Shown piece by piece: positions 32,553-45,260 of a stretch of DNA of 64,000 bases (positions are counted from its first letter, which is position 1; each line of letters starts with the position of its first letter). The stretch is from the NCBI GenBank assembly GCA_034770075.1, contig JAVJAP010000100.1:248001-312000 (forward strand), read 5' to 3'. A program made the position numbers and the translations under genes. The notes below the pieces were generated by a model. The model saw nothing but the letters and a program-made list of their open reading frames with translations, did no database searches and was not told the origin of the DNA. This DNA comes from Aralia elata (lineage: Eukaryota > Streptophyta > Magnoliopsida > Apiales > Araliaceae).

Positions 32553-35500
32553 ATCTCCCACTTGCACTAAAGCCAATCACCATGGTATCTAATACCCTTT
32601 TTCTCTAAGTGACGATAATCCTGTTATTGGATAAAGCTTCAGTAAATAGATATGCAATGTTGTTCTTGAGAGTCCACTATCTCTATAGTGACTTCTTCTC
32701 TTTCAATGATTTCTCTAATCAAATGAAAGTGCTTCAACACATGTTTGAATCTAAGATGAGACTTAGGAACTATTCCTAGTTCTGTAATGAACCTTTCATC
32801 CAAACAATCAAATTGCAACTTCATTTACAGCTATATACTTTGTCTTTGTCACTAAACCAACAACTCTTTGCTATTTGGAACCTTTCCAATTCACTGCACC
32901 ACCATTCAAGGTAACGATTTACCCTAAAGTGGATTTGTTATCGTCTTGGTCAGTCTGACAAACTTGAGTCTGTTTAGCCCTCTAGTTTTAATTCAGACCT
33001 ACCATGAATCATGATCACATTTTCAATACCGGTTAAGTGCTTAAGATGTTTATCACTGTCTTACAGTGATCTTCTCCAGAATATGACTGATCAACATCAG
33101 GCCTTGTATATCCATTGTATACATGATAATAACTCATGCGATCTCTCTTTTAATTTGAGACAATTTTAGAGAGATGCACTTCATGGCTCATCATTATGAG
33201 ACCTCTCTCAGAGTTTGCCATGTTAAACGCCTTTAGCATCGAATGAATATACATTCCTTGGGTTAAGCCGAACATCCTTTTAAATCTATCTATATAGATT
33301 TATATCCCCAATTTATAGGATGCTACTCCCAAGTCATTCATGGAGGATTGTTTAGACAATTTTATCTTTACTGATTGTAGCACTAGTATGTCATTCCTTA
33401 TTAGTAGTATATCAACATATAATACTAGGAATGTCACAACGCTCCCACTGACCCTTTTGTACTCACTAGGTTCATTCTCATTTTTTGATAAAATCAAACT
33501 CTTTTAATTGTCTCATCAAAACGAATGTTCCATCTTTGAGAAGCTTGCTTCAATCCATAAATGGATTGTTGTAGCTTACATACACGATTTGCTTCAACCT
33601 TTGAAATAAATTTCTTTGGATGTATCATACATATATTCTCCTTAAGTCTTCATTGAGGATGGACGTCTCCACATCCATTTGACAGATTTCGTAATAATAA
33701 GCTGTAATCACAAGCAAAATCCAAATGGACTTGAGCATTACCTGGTAATAAGGTTTTATCACAATCAACTCCTTGACTTTATTTGAAGCCTTTTAAACAG
33801 GTTTGGTCTTATAGGTCTCCACCTTGCCATTTGCTCCAGTCTTTCTCTTAAAGACCCAATTTCACTCTATAGGCACTATGCCTTTCAGTAGAGTAACTAG
33901 AGTCCATAATTGGTTCTCATACATGGAGTCTATTTTGGATTTCATGGTCATCTGCCATTTCTCTGAGTGTCAACTACTCATAGCCTCATCGTATATAACT
34001 GGATCATCATTATCTATGATGCGTACCTCATCGTCATCCTCTATGATGAATCCATACTTCCTAGGTATCTTCGGTACTATTCCAGATTTACGATTCGGTT
34101 GTGGTACAATAGGTTTATCTATAGGTTCCTCGGTTTGACTCAAAGTGCTCTGTGGTTCTTGAACTCCTTCAAGATCTATTACCCTCCCACTAACTCCTTT
34201 AATGATAAACACCTTTATCCAAGAAGGCAGCGTGTAGGATTATAGTAATAATACCCTAAACTTTCTTTAGGATATCCCACAAATCTGTACTTGTCAGATT
34301 TTGTCCCAAACTTATCTTTTGAAACATTTTCACATAAGTTAGACAACCCCTTATCTTAACATATTTAAGACTAGGAATCCTCCCTATCCATAACTTTTAT
34401 GGAGTCTTGGGGCCGAATTTTGAGGTTACCTTATTTTGTAGATATGCAGCCGTTTCTAAGACATAACCCCAGATAAAACTGGAATGTCGGTAAAAATCAT
34501 CATAAACTGCACCATGTCCAACATTGTACGATTTTCCTTTTAAGATACACCAATCAATTATTACGTATTATGAAGCGTCCATTATGAAAAAAATACCATT
34601 TTGAGATGATCTAGAAACTTATTGCACAAGTATTCATTCCTCGATCGGATCAAAGAATTTTAATACTTTGTCAATTTATTTTACTGCTGAATTCTTTGAA
34701 CCTTTCAAATGGTTCAGACTTGTATTTCATCAAATACACATATTCAACTCTTTGAATGACCATCTCCTTTTCTTTTACTAGTTTGTTTAATTTGCAAAAT
34801 TATTTTTTATGTAAGTCAAGTATACAAAGTCTATCAAGTAATTTTCCAGTTTGAAACAAAATATTATCATTATAAATAGAACAACCATTGTTCTTAAATA
34901 TAATACCAGAACTATCCTTGTCCAACTTATAAACTTAATAGACTTGCTCGTAGGCTACGCTAAACTATAAGTTCATACGGCTAATGCAGCAACCATTGCT
35001 CCATTCCCCACATGTAAGATTACTTACTTTGTTTAACTTTCTACTTCTACTTAGTCTCTGCATTAAATTGCATACGTGAGAACTACAGTCAGTATCCAAT
35101 ACTCAAGTAGAAACTTGACTTACAAAAAGATTTATTTCAATCATGAACAAACCTGTATCTGTAACCGAAGCTTCATTAAGCTTCTTCTGGTTAGCCTCTG
35201 CAAGATACTCCTTGCAGTTTCTTTCCAGTGTCCAGGCTTATTGTAGTGGAAGCAAACTCTTTTGCTATCTACATTAGTTTTGTTCTTACTGTCCTTTATT
35301 TTTGCCTTTCCTTATACTTGCTTTGAATTGTTCTTCTTTTCAGAAGATCCTTTGACCCTCTTCCGCTTCCTAGAAGAATCATCTACCAGTAAGACTTAGT
35401 CTTTCTTGGTTGGAAAGTGACTCTTTACAGTTTTCAACATGTTTAAGCAACTCAGGCAGGCTGACATATAGCTTGTTCATGTGGAAATTCACAACAAATT

Positions 35501-35995
35501 GTGAGAAAGAGTCCAGAAGTGATTGTAAGATCAAATCTTGGATCAACTCTCCATCCATTACTAAACCCAGTTGTCCCAATTGTTCAATCAGATTGATTAC
35601 TTTAGGACATTTGTCTGTAGTGCCATCAGTCATTCTAGATCGAAAGAGCTTCTTAGATATCTCATATCTAATAGTCCTACTTTCCTCACCATTCAACTCC
35701 TTAAAGGTGCAAGAGTATAGTAAGAGCATCCATAGTTTTATGCTGACGCTGAAGCTCGTTACTCATGGATGCGAGCATGATGCATTGAGCAAACTGTGCA
35801 TCATCTTACCACTTTCTAAAAGTAGCAATCTCTTCCTCGGAGGCATTGTCTGCAACTATTGCCGGGATAGGCATATTAAGGACATAAGATAGCTTTTCAG
35901 CCTTGAGAACTATTCTCAGATTTCTTAATCAATCCGTGTAATTCGGTCCGATTAATTAGCATCTAATATGCTCCGCAGTGATAGTAAATTAGACA
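32553..35995 (-). pseudogene. Copia X2 gag-pol, heavily degraded
   Basis: Collinear with X-main gag-pol (58573-54600). Recognisable blocks on the minus strand: RNase H end near 32820-32640; RT at 33497-33300, where the catalytic YVDD box has lost one Asp (YVDILLI); the integrase-RT linker at 34212-33970 ('QPNRKSGIVPKIPRKYGFII'); and gag at 35729-35400 ('MDGELIQDLILQSL', 'SFSQFVVNFHMNKLYVSLPE'). Large parts of RNase H, RT and integrase are deleted and many frames are broken. It is an old, inactive copy. A zinc-knuckle remnant sits near 35250. Confidence 0.88.
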
Positions 35996-36239
35996 TTATA
36001 CCATTTTGTATGTGAAATAAATAACATTTTAGCATACATTCATTTTATTAATTACCAAAATAAATTAGGTCTTTATTTAAATTGGTATCTTCCACCATTT
36101 TCATCAAACTATATTACCCTCAATATATAGTTCGGCAAATCTAATTAAAGATTTGCTAGTGAGAAAAAGGATCCCATTTCAAAATGTATATAGCCTTGTG
36201 TGTGCACAACAAACTATATATAAATAAATAGGTAGACAA
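35996..36239 (-). mobile_element. Copia X2 leader fragment
   Basis: Matches the X-main leader at 58560-58775 ('ttcggcaa', 'aaataaataggtagacaa'). It is interrupted at 36240 by the reversed copy X3. Nothing coding. Confidence 0.85.
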
Positions 36240-37444
36240 TGAAAGTATTATGCACATAAGCCAATCATATTTGATATAATTTAGCATATACTTTGTAATC
36301 TTATTCATTTATTAATAAAAGTATTAAAGGCATTTTACTTTATCTACATGGTGTTGTTATTTAATATGTGATAAACCCATAGTTTTAAGCAATGCTTTTA
36401 GAATCATGATGATGATCATGCTAATGAGATCTAAATTCTAGATAGCTTAAAACTAAAATCGTTCCTAATCGTTGGATTACTAAAAGGGGGATTAGTGAAT
36501 CCGGATAGATTAGTACATACGTTATTTGCCCTTATGAAGAGGATAATTATCTCATAATCATTTGTGTAGAGACACTAAATCAAGTATGTAGGTGCTTATT
36601 GGAGAATAAGTTCACTGAACGTGACTCGCTAAAGAATACCTAATGGAGTTTTACTTGCCTGTCAATAGAAATTCCTCTAGTGATAGTAGTACAAATGATC
36701 TTTGGACTTGAGATCATCATAGTATCTTGTGTATGATGAGTTATACTTTGACATGTCCCTTAAGACCTTTAGGGTATATCAAAGGGTATGATTGGGTATA
36801 ATAAGTTGTACATGGATATAGGTGAATGATCAACAAAGAGTCTACCACGTCTAGTAAAAGATTTGAATGTCCTATGTGATTCGATAAATGACAACTCAGT
36901 AGTCCTTGGCCAATGCATAATGAAATTAGAAAGGAATTTCTAATTTGCATTATTTAGAGTTGTGTATTTGGGAATCGAAATACATATAATTAAATAAAAT
37001 AAGACTTGACAGTAATTTCATGTCTTATATTTAATTGGGACATTGTATGGTAGAAGAATTAAATTGTACAGTAACTATTCACTGAAAGGTTCTTTTGTGA
37101 TTAATGTTGAAATCTATATTATCTGGAAAGTCGTTGATCGCTAAGGGGGATTACCCTTATTGTAGAATAAATATTATTTAATTAAATGAATTAAATAGTT
37201 TAATTTATTTATTTAAATAAGATTAGAATTGTTCTAATTGATTTATTCACAACTGGTTTAATATGGAGAACCTAAAGGGTCATACTGCAAAAGAAAAATA
37301 TTTATTTAAGAAGTAAATGACATAATTGTAATAATAAGTTAAGTGTATTTAATTTAATCTATGGAGATAGAAAAAATTAAATAGCCTAATATTTATTATT
37401 TAATATTTTAAAAATATTAAATATAAATTAATAAGAAGAGTCTA

Positions 37445-37490
<46 letters not shown>

Positions 37491-37889
37491 TATTATTATT
37501 ATTATTATTACTACTACTACTACTATTACTATTATTTAATTCCTAATAGGGATTGAGAATTAATTAATAGAAGTACTCTCTCTTGAATTCCTAATTGGAT
37601 TAGGAGTATAATTAATTAAAGGAGTTTAATTAGAATAGAAACCCTAATCCTAAATAGGTTAGGAAAGGTTTTCCTGCATCTATAAATAAGAGGAGTCTTA
37701 TCATAGATTAGTTTTTACACACTTTTGCATAAAAATTGTGGAGAGTACTTACAATTTTTATAGAGATAGAAACTAGGGTTTTGTCAACACTCATCTTCTT
37801 GAATAGATATTATTCCTTGGTGGATCACCTCTAGATGCCAAACACATGGGTGGCTAACGTTGATCAAAAGAAGGAATTTAATCGGTGGA
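36240..37889 (+). mobile_element. Copia X3 LTR in reverse orientation, 3' end deleted
   Basis: Starts TGAAAGTATTATGC at 36240 and runs through the X LTR in plus orientation. It stops near 'gaatttaatcggtgga' (37889), roughly 250 bp short of the LTR end. The missing part includes the LTR end and the primer site; the text then jumps into the leader palindrome array. It holds a strongly expanded ATT microsatellite. Confidence 0.88.
37443..37537 (+). repeat. Expanded ATT/ACT microsatellite in X3 LTR
   Basis: More than 20 ATT units followed by several ACT units. The same site has about 5-8 units in X1, X2 and both X-main LTRs. Confidence 0.95.
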
Positions 37890-38375
37890 AGCCGGCGCCG
37901 CAGCGCCGCTTCTGCTCTTTGAATCGGCGCCGCAGCGCCGTATCCCTTGCCTGGATACGATACGGTGCCGCAGCGCCCCTTTTATAACTAAAAGCGGCGC
38001 CGCAGCGCCACCCTGCAGAATCCGATTTTTGATATTTTTTTTTTTTGCAATTTCTCCAAAATTAAAAAAATAAAGAGTTATTTTACATGGTTTTATAATT
38101 AAAATAAAGAGTTATTTTATACATGAAATTAGATTTCATGCAACTTTAAATTGCCTATTAAAGGATATTAATGTATATATGGAATGTGTTTATTATTTAT
38201 GAGATAAATGTTATTTATTGATATATATGGAGATATGTATGATAATAAATAGGGATAGATTATAGACTATTGACCAATGTGTGATTGGATTTATTTTAGA
38301 GGATGCTTGAATGAATGGGTTTTTTATAAATGGGGTCTGCGTACCTCGTCTTCTCTAGTTTTTCTTTATGTAAAT
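37890..38375 (+). mobile_element. Copia X3 leader, cut by element C
   Basis: Reverse complement of the X-main leader (about 60091 to 59553), including 'ggggtctgcgtacctcgtc'. It is interrupted at 38376 by the C LTR. It carries a palindrome array different from that of X-main at the same place. Confidence 0.9.
37894..38009 (+). repeat. GGCGCCGCAGCGCC array in X3 leader
   Basis: Units at 37894-37907, 37926-37939, 37964-37977 (GGTGCCGCAGCGCC) and 37996-38009. Spacing is about 32-38 bp. X1 and X-main have GGCGCAGCTGCGCC in the corresponding place. Confidence 0.95.
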
Positions 38376-39229
38376 TGTGACACCCCCAAATTCAGGTACC
38401 AATACCTCGAATTTGGTGCTCACGATAAAGTACATCCATACACCTCTAAACAACATAAATTAACTAATGCAGAATAAATAAACATATGTTGTTCATTATA
38501 AAAGGTTTACTACGGTCCTGAGGTCTATAACCTTAAATAAATACATCGCAGAATACATTAATAATACAAAACTATTCCACGATTACATAACAGGATAGTA
38601 CATATAACTATTCCTTAAGCTTTCATTTGTCTTTGCCCGCTTTGGAACTCTTCAGCTTAACTGCAATAGGTTCATGACATAGCAAGGGTGAGCAACTACT
38701 TTGCTCAGCAAGTTTAAAAACAAGAATGAAGATATATCATGAATGAATAAGAATAATAGCCGCATAGATCAACAATTTATGACCATTGATGAAGTAGCTG
38801 AAATGACATAGTCAAGGTTCAAATGAAACAATGAATATTGATTATTTACCGCTGAGTGGTCCAACCGACCATGAACTTGGCCAAAGAGTCAATCATCCCT
38901 GACCCTTTTAAACCGGCCCCTGTTAGTAGTACTCGAGGGGATTAGCCTCTCGTACCCCATGTATATGCATAACATTAAATCCTGATTGTATAGGATAGCC
39001 AACACCTATACTCCCCTATTAAGGGTTGCTCTCTCAGTCCAAGAATCTATACCAACAACCGATTTGGATAATTTTTATAAACTTTAACATGAAAACGTCT
39101 AGCCGAAAGCAAATGGCGTAGACCATTCCTTAAACAATTCATGTACGAAGAACTTAAACATTTTACAGTTCAGTAATAGAACCTGAACTCAAATGCACAA
39201 AGTGCGAATATCAATAATTATTTCCTTGA

Positions 39230-39700
39230 TGTGGAATAATTGACAATAATTAATCCACTAATATCATTTGAAAGTAATAACTCGTGTCTGAGTTAGAAAA
39301 CTTGCAATAATATAGAATACTTGCTTAATAAATAAATCGAGTAAGATAGAACCTGCTCAATAATGAAACTTGCCCAATTATAAAGGTTGAGTAAGTTTAA
39401 GAAACTTGCAATTCAAAAGAATAAACTCGCACAATAATAAAAATTATACGGGTTAGGAAACTTGCCCAACACAAGGGTTAGACAAGCGTTAGGAAACTTG
39501 CTCAATGAATAAATTGAGTTAGGATAGGAAACTTGCAGTAATATAGAATACTTGTTCAATCAATAAATGAACTCGCACAATAAATGAAAGTTGTACGATT
39601 GAGAAAAACCTGCCCAATATTAAATTGAATTAAGGTAAGGAAATTTTGCCCAACACAAGGGTTCGACAAGGGTTAGGAAACTTGCCTGGTGCGCCTGCTA
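39230..39700 (-). repeat. AACTTGCTCAAT-type repeat array in LTR C
   Basis: About ten copies of 'ggaaacttgcccaac' or 'gaaacttgctcaatg' spaced 35-60 bp, with a larger duplicated unit 'cccaacacaagggtt...acaag' near 39470 and 39650. It ends in 'cctggtgcgcctgctaca', as in LTR K. Confidence 0.85.
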
Positions 39701-40264
39701 CAATATTATAACATACGCTCCTTAATGTCCTGCACAATTAAGTACATATTCACATAACAATTAGTCACATACTGGATACCAAATAATGGTTTATACTACT
39801 CTATAATGTTTCATTCTTATAAGAAATAAAATATTAAACAATATTATACACACTAGTTACAGCGTTATGACACTTGCGCGTCCGCACGCCAACCTCGCCT
39901 ATTCGAATGCCCAAGCGACACGCAATTGCGTATGCCTAGCACGCCCATTCGATTTGTCTAATACTCATTGATTAATGCTAAGTATTATTATAATTCATAA
40001 CATTCATGTTTTAGGACTTAGAACGATATCTTTTATTGTCGGAAGCATTACACGTTGCACACACGCATGACCGACGCCTTATGTTTGCACAACAGGCCTA
40101 AAAACGGTTAATTTCAAAATTTCTCTATGTAGTAAATTTCAATTCTAATTAATGAAAGTTATAGGTCTATCTCTAAGCTTTCCGGATCATCTTCAATCAT
40201 TCAATTTGGAGTTTATATGAGAAAGTTAGGTCCGTTTTACTAAAGGAGGTCAGCATCGCACAAT

Positions 40265-40767
40265 GAGCTCGCCTCGGAGTGCTTGTGCTCGCCCCAGAGT
40301 GCTTGTGCTCGCCCCGGATGTGCTCCTCTCCTCGCCCTCCTCTTGATGAGCTCGCCCACCTCTCTGATGAGCTCGCCCACCTTTTTGACCTTTTTGATGA
40401 GCTCGCCCACTTTTTGATGAGCAAGCCCTCCTTTCCTTTCTGATGAGCATGCCCTCCTTTCCTTTCTGATGAGCACGCCCTCCTTTCTGATGAGCACGCC
40501 TACTTTATGATGAGCTCACCCACCTTTATGATGAGCTCGCCCACTTTATGATGAGCTCGCCCACCTTTATGATGAGCTCGCCCACTGATGAGCTCGCCCT
40601 AAGCCAAATGAGCTCGCCTCCTCTCTGTCGAGCTCGCCTAGACCAAATGAGCTCGCCTCCTCTTTGTCGAGCTCGCCTAGACCAAATGAGCTCGCCCCCG
40701 AAGGGCTGAGCTCGCCCCTAGGCCAAATGAGCTCGCCCCCGAAGGGGTCCTCTTTGCCGAGGTCGCC
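40265..40767 (-). repeat. GAGCTCGCCC minisatellite in LTR C
   Basis: Roughly twenty units of ATGAGCTCGCCC and variants (GAGCACGCC, GAGCATGCC, GTGCTCGCCC) with spacers of about 10-18 bp such as 'cacctttatg' and 'aggccaa'. The core GAGCTC is palindromic. It occupies roughly the place where E0 has its GCGCCGCAGCGC array. Antisense ORFs here are repeat artefacts. Confidence 0.92.
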
Positions 40768-42311
40768 AACAAGCCCTCTTTTGGCACACAAACTTCAAAC
40801 CTTCATAACTTCTTCGTTACAACTCGGAATTAGGTCATTTCAGAGGCTATAGAAAGCTTACAACCTGAACTATAAGGCTTCTATGGATTCATACACTTAT
40901 AGCATTAACCAAAATTATCAAACATGAAAATATCTACAATGGTCCTTTAAATTCGTCCAACAGTCCATGTTCTTGTTCAACAGTTTATTGTTCTTGCTCC
41001 ATTAAGCCAAGGTAGGGATTTCTTTCATTTTTGTTCCACTTTGATATTTTTAATAGCTTACATAGTCTCTTAACAACATTTACAAACATCCAAAACAAAT
41101 AACAACAACAAGAATCGTAGTGAAGCCAACCCATAAGCTTAAAAGCTCTACAACCATGAAACTTTGAAAACCTTAACCAAATCAAATGGAAATATGTTAA
41201 GTGAGATGATTACCTCTTGTAATCCCTCAAATATGCTAGAGAGCTTGCAGGCTAGGCTTGAGACTCTCCTTCTACTTCTTTGGCTCCTTTCTTCTCCACC
41301 CGTGTCTCTCCTTTCTTCTTCCTTCAAGTTTCTTCCTCTTCCTTTCCCTTTGTTCTTGTTCTTCCGCTCTCTCTCTATACTACTCCCTCCCTCTCTACAA
41401 CTCTCTTCTTGCTAGCAAAAGAACTAAGCTTGGAAATAAGCTGAGTATAAGAGAATGGAAGGGAAGGAGTCGGATGAATAAAGCTTGGGAGAATGAAGGA
41501 GTTCAACACCCGAGCTCCTCCTCTTTCTTTCTTTTTATGCACCTCTCTTCTCTCTACTATGCTCTCACTCTTTCTGTAGCACAAAGCTTTGTAGTTGAAA
41601 GTTTGAATGGGGGAGGTGAAGAATTTGCATCGGATGAAATCGAGCGGCATAGGAGAATGAAGAGGTTGTAAGCCCGAGCATTAAATTGCTTGACTCAAGG
41701 ACATGAGCCGATACCCCCCTCCTATGCTAAATTCTAATTAGTTCAAAATATTTTGGTTGGTTCCCTCTTGATGTGACAAGCCAAAATAAATACACAAATA
41801 CACAAAAATATATCCGAGTACTCCCACTTTTGTATCCAATTTTCTCAATAACTCTACCCATAATTAAAATAGGTACTCCCATAACATATTGGGATGCGTA
41901 AAAATAATTATTATGGGATTTGTCCATTTATTCGGAACACCCATATTATACATTTCGGATACGGATAAAATCAAGTATCAGCTCAAATAAAATTTTCGAC
42001 ACTTGGAAAAATTATTCATTCGCATACACACATTAATGAAATTATTCCAAATTGAAAAAGACATAAAATATTATAGTGCGGATGGTGCCTCGTGAATCGT
42101 GCGCCGTGAACAGTGATTTAGCGACGCTACGCGAAATCAATTATTCACTTAAACAAAACTATAACACGTAAAATTTCATGCATTCACTTAATCCAGGTTG
42201 TCACACAACCTTTAAACGTGCAACACAAAAAATAATATTAATATAATATAATATATTCATAAATATTCAAATTCGAATTACAAGGCAAATCCAAAATTCC
42301 CAGTCGTTACA

Positions 42312-42328
42312 TCCTCCCCCCTTATAAG
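42312..42328 (-). other. Polypurine tract of element C
   Basis: The minus strand reads ATAAGGGGGGAGGA directly before the LTR start TGTAACGACTGG. Confidence 0.88.
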
Positions 42329-42379
42329 AATTATGTCCCCAGAATTACAACCCAGGTACGGAAAACTTAACATGGGTTC

Positions 42380-43754
42380 ACTCAAAAAGATGAGGAAAAT
42401 TCTTCCTCATCTTTTCTTCTAGCTCCCACGTGGCTTCTTCAGCTTCGTGGTTCCTCCAAAGTACTTTGACCGAATGGATGACCTAATTTCTTAACGTCTG
42501 CTCTTTCCTATCTAATATCTAGATAGGAATCTCTTCATATGACAAGTCTCGCTCGACTTGAATCGGTTCGTAGGAAATCACATGCTTGTAGTCGGGTTTA
42601 TACGGCCGCAACACAGAAGCGTGAAACACATTGTGAATGTGCTCAAGTTCAGGAGGTAGAGCTACCTCGTACGCCATTTCACCAACCCTCTTTAAAACTT
42701 CAAAAGGTCCTACGAACCTGGGACTCAATTTCCCCTTTTTCCCAAATCTGATCTTCCCTTTCGAGGGAGATACCTTTAAAAATACAAAACTGCCAACTTC
42801 AAAGTCTCGCTTCTGACTATGCAAATCGACGTATTTCTTCTTTCGGTCCTGAGCCGCTACCAATCGAGCTCTTATCAATTTGACGACATCCACGGTCTGC
42901 TGTACCAATTCAGGTCCCAATAGTCTCCATTCACCGACTTCATCCCAACACAGAGGTGTTCGACACTTCCTTCCGTATAATGCTTCATATGGCGGCATGC
43001 CAATACTCGCATGATAATTGTTATTATAGGCAAACTCAACCAATGGTAGATGATTATCCCAGCTGCCTTTGAAATCCATCACACATGCTCTAAGCATGTC
43101 TTCAAGAGTTTGAATCATTCGTTCGCTTTGCCCATCCGTTTGAGGATGATATGCCATACTCAACCTCAACTGGGTTCCCAACCTCTCTTGCAAGCTCTTC
43201 CAGAAATTCGACATAAAGCGCGGATCTCTGTCAGATACAATAGATATCGGCACTCCATTTCGTGACACAATCTCTTTCACATATAACTTTGCTAACTGCT
43301 TCAGATTGTACCTTATCTTGATCAGTAGAAAATGTGCAGATTTAGTTAAACGATCCACGATCACCCAGATCACGTCGTAACCTTTTTGAGTTGGTGGAAG
43401 CCCCGTCACAAAATCCATCGTGATATGCTCTTACTTCCACTCCGGAATCTCCAGCGGTTGTAGCAGTCTACCCGGTTTCTGATGTTCTGCTTTTACCCTC
43501 TGACATGTCAAACATTGCCCAACACATTTCGCGACCTCCCTCTTCATGTTCGGCCACCAGAAGTGTTGGCACAAGTCCTGATACATCTTGGTACTACGAG
43601 GGTGTATCGAATACCTTGTGGAATGAGCTTCCTGTAAAATCTCTTCTCTTATCTCCGGAACCATCGGTATCCAGATCCTTCCTTCAAACCTTAGCAGTCT
43701 CGTGTTATCAATTTTGTACTTCAATTCCTCTCCTTCTGAGATTCGCTCCCTCAT
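42380..43754 (-). pseudogene. pol: Tekay integrase with chromodomain (element C)
   Basis: The zinc region (43754-43500) shows 'EAHSTRYSIHPRSTKMY' with 'CVGQCLTCQRVKAEHQ' (HHCC-like; the second His is in HPRS). A stop at 43431 falls between it and the catalytic core ('MDFVTGLPPTQKGYDVIWVI', 'SIVSDRDPRFMSNFWKSLQE', 'HPQTDGQSERMIQTLEDMLR'), giving a full DDE triad. The GPY/F-type module 'LSPRFVGPFEVLKRVGEMAY' follows. After a stop at 42519 the frame continues into a chromodomain ('VLWRNHEAEEATWELEEKMR') ending near 42390. Chromodomain presence assigns the element to chromoviruses; detail fits Tekay. Three or more nonsense codons make it inactive. Confidence 0.93.
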
Positions 43755-45260
43755 GGCAACACATTCATCATCCTTTCCTTGAGCCTCATTTATCCTGTCT
43801 AATAAAGTCGACTCCCCTCCACTGCGAACAGTTTCTCGTCTGCATTTGTCGGATACTTGACTTCTAATTCCAGTTTTTCCATATCCTTGATCAGTTTCTC
43901 TTGAGCTGTTAGCATCATCAACTTATCTCTTCCCTTCCTACTTAGAGCATCAGCTACTACATTGGCCTTACCGGGATGGTATAGAATCTCACAATCGTAG
44001 TCCTTGATCAACTCCAATCATCGCCTTTGCCTCATGTTTAGTTCTTTCTAAGTGAAGATATACTTCAGACTTTTATGGTTTGTGTATATCTCACACTTCT
44101 CCCCATACAGATAGTGCCTCCAAATCTTCAGAGCAAACACCACTACCGCTAGTTCCAGGTCATGATTCGGATATCCCTTCTAATAGTCTTTCAGCTGTCG
44201 TGACGCATACGCAATGACCTTCCCATGCTGCATCAACACGTACCCAAGGCCTTTGTATGACGCATCACTGTACACCATAAATCCCCCTATATTATCTAGT
44301 AGTGATAACACATGTTCTTCACTAATTTCTTTTTTAACTCCAAGAAACTCTCTTCGCACTTATCCGTCCACTGAAACTTCACAGTCTTCCTTGTCAAATT
44401 TGTTAACGGCGTCGCTATCTTCAAAAAATTCTGAATAAATCTCCGATAGTAACCCGCCAATCCCAAGAAACTTTGAACTTCTGTCGGCGTCTTTGGCTGC
44501 TCCCAGTTTATTACCGCTTCTACCTTGACAGGATCCGCTGATACACTATCCTTGTCAATTACGTGCCCCAAAAATTGCACCATTTGTAGCCAAAATTCAC
44601 ACCTATCTCCTCAGTGTTTCCAAGGTTATCCTTAAATGCTCGACGTGTTCTTCCTCCGTCTTTGAGTAGACTAGGATGTCATCTATGAAAACGACAACAA
44701 ATTTATCCAAGTACTGCTTGAATACTCAGTTCATCATATCCATAAATGTTGTTGGCGCATTCGTCAGCCCAAATGACATCACTAAAAACTCAAAGTGACC
44801 ATATCGAGTCTTGAATGCTGTCTTTGGTATGTCCTCCTTTCTCACCTTCAGCTGGTGATACCCCGTCCTCAAGTTAATCTTCGAAAAATACCTCGCTCCT
44901 TTAAATTGATCGAAAAGATAGTCTATCCTGCGCAATGGGTACTTGTTCTTAATCGTGACTTTGTTTAACTCTCGATAGTCGATACAAAGTCTCAGAGGTC
45001 CGTCTTTCTTCTTTACAATTCTTTACAAATAGTACGTGTGCTCCCCATGGAGATACACTCGGACGAATATACCCCTTATCTAGCAGCTCCTGCAGTTGAA
45101 CCATCAGTTCTTTCATCTCCACCGTTGCCATCCTGTATGGTACCTTTGAGATCGGTGCGGTTGCCGGTACTAGATCGATTACAAACTCTACTTCTCTATC
45201 CGGCAGCAATCCCGATAAATCATCTGGGAAAACATCTGGAAATTCCCTTACAACAGGTAT
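43755..45260 (-). pseudogene. pol: Tekay reverse transcriptase and RNase H (element C)
   Basis: RT begins near 45230 ('LLPDREVEFVIDLVPATAPI', 'LQELLDKGYIRPSVSPWGAH'). A frameshift near 45020 in 'VLFVKK' is followed by 'FSKINLRTGYHQLKVRKEDI' and 'FGLTNAPTTFMDMMN', and the catalytic box FIDDIL near 44685. The connection domain is 44583-44296 ('MVQFLGHVIDKDSV', 'FLGLAGYYRRFIQNF'). RNase H remnants are 'VYSDASYKGLGYVLMQHGKV' and the end 'CEILYHPGKANVVADALSRK' (44017-43930). At least six stops or frameshifts are visible. Confidence 0.92.

Larger units (their letters stand above)
38376..42311 (-). mobile_element. Tekay element C, 3' LTR (3.9 kb)
   Basis: Plus-strand ends TGTGACACCCCC and CAGTCGTTACA; the right end abuts a polypurine tract (minus). 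It contains AACTTGCCCAAC-type short repeats (39230-39700), a GAGCTCGCCC minisatellite (40265-40767), and CT-rich stretches near 41270-41420 and 41500-41570. It is inserted in the X3 leader. The left flank TAAAT is the expected target duplication; its partner would lie outside the window. No protein gene is seen within the LTR. Confidence 0.92.

Noticed and set aside
40197..40791. Overlapping antisense ORFs rich in Ser/Arg/Glu
   Set aside because: They are translations of the GAGCTCGCCC minisatellite in several frames.
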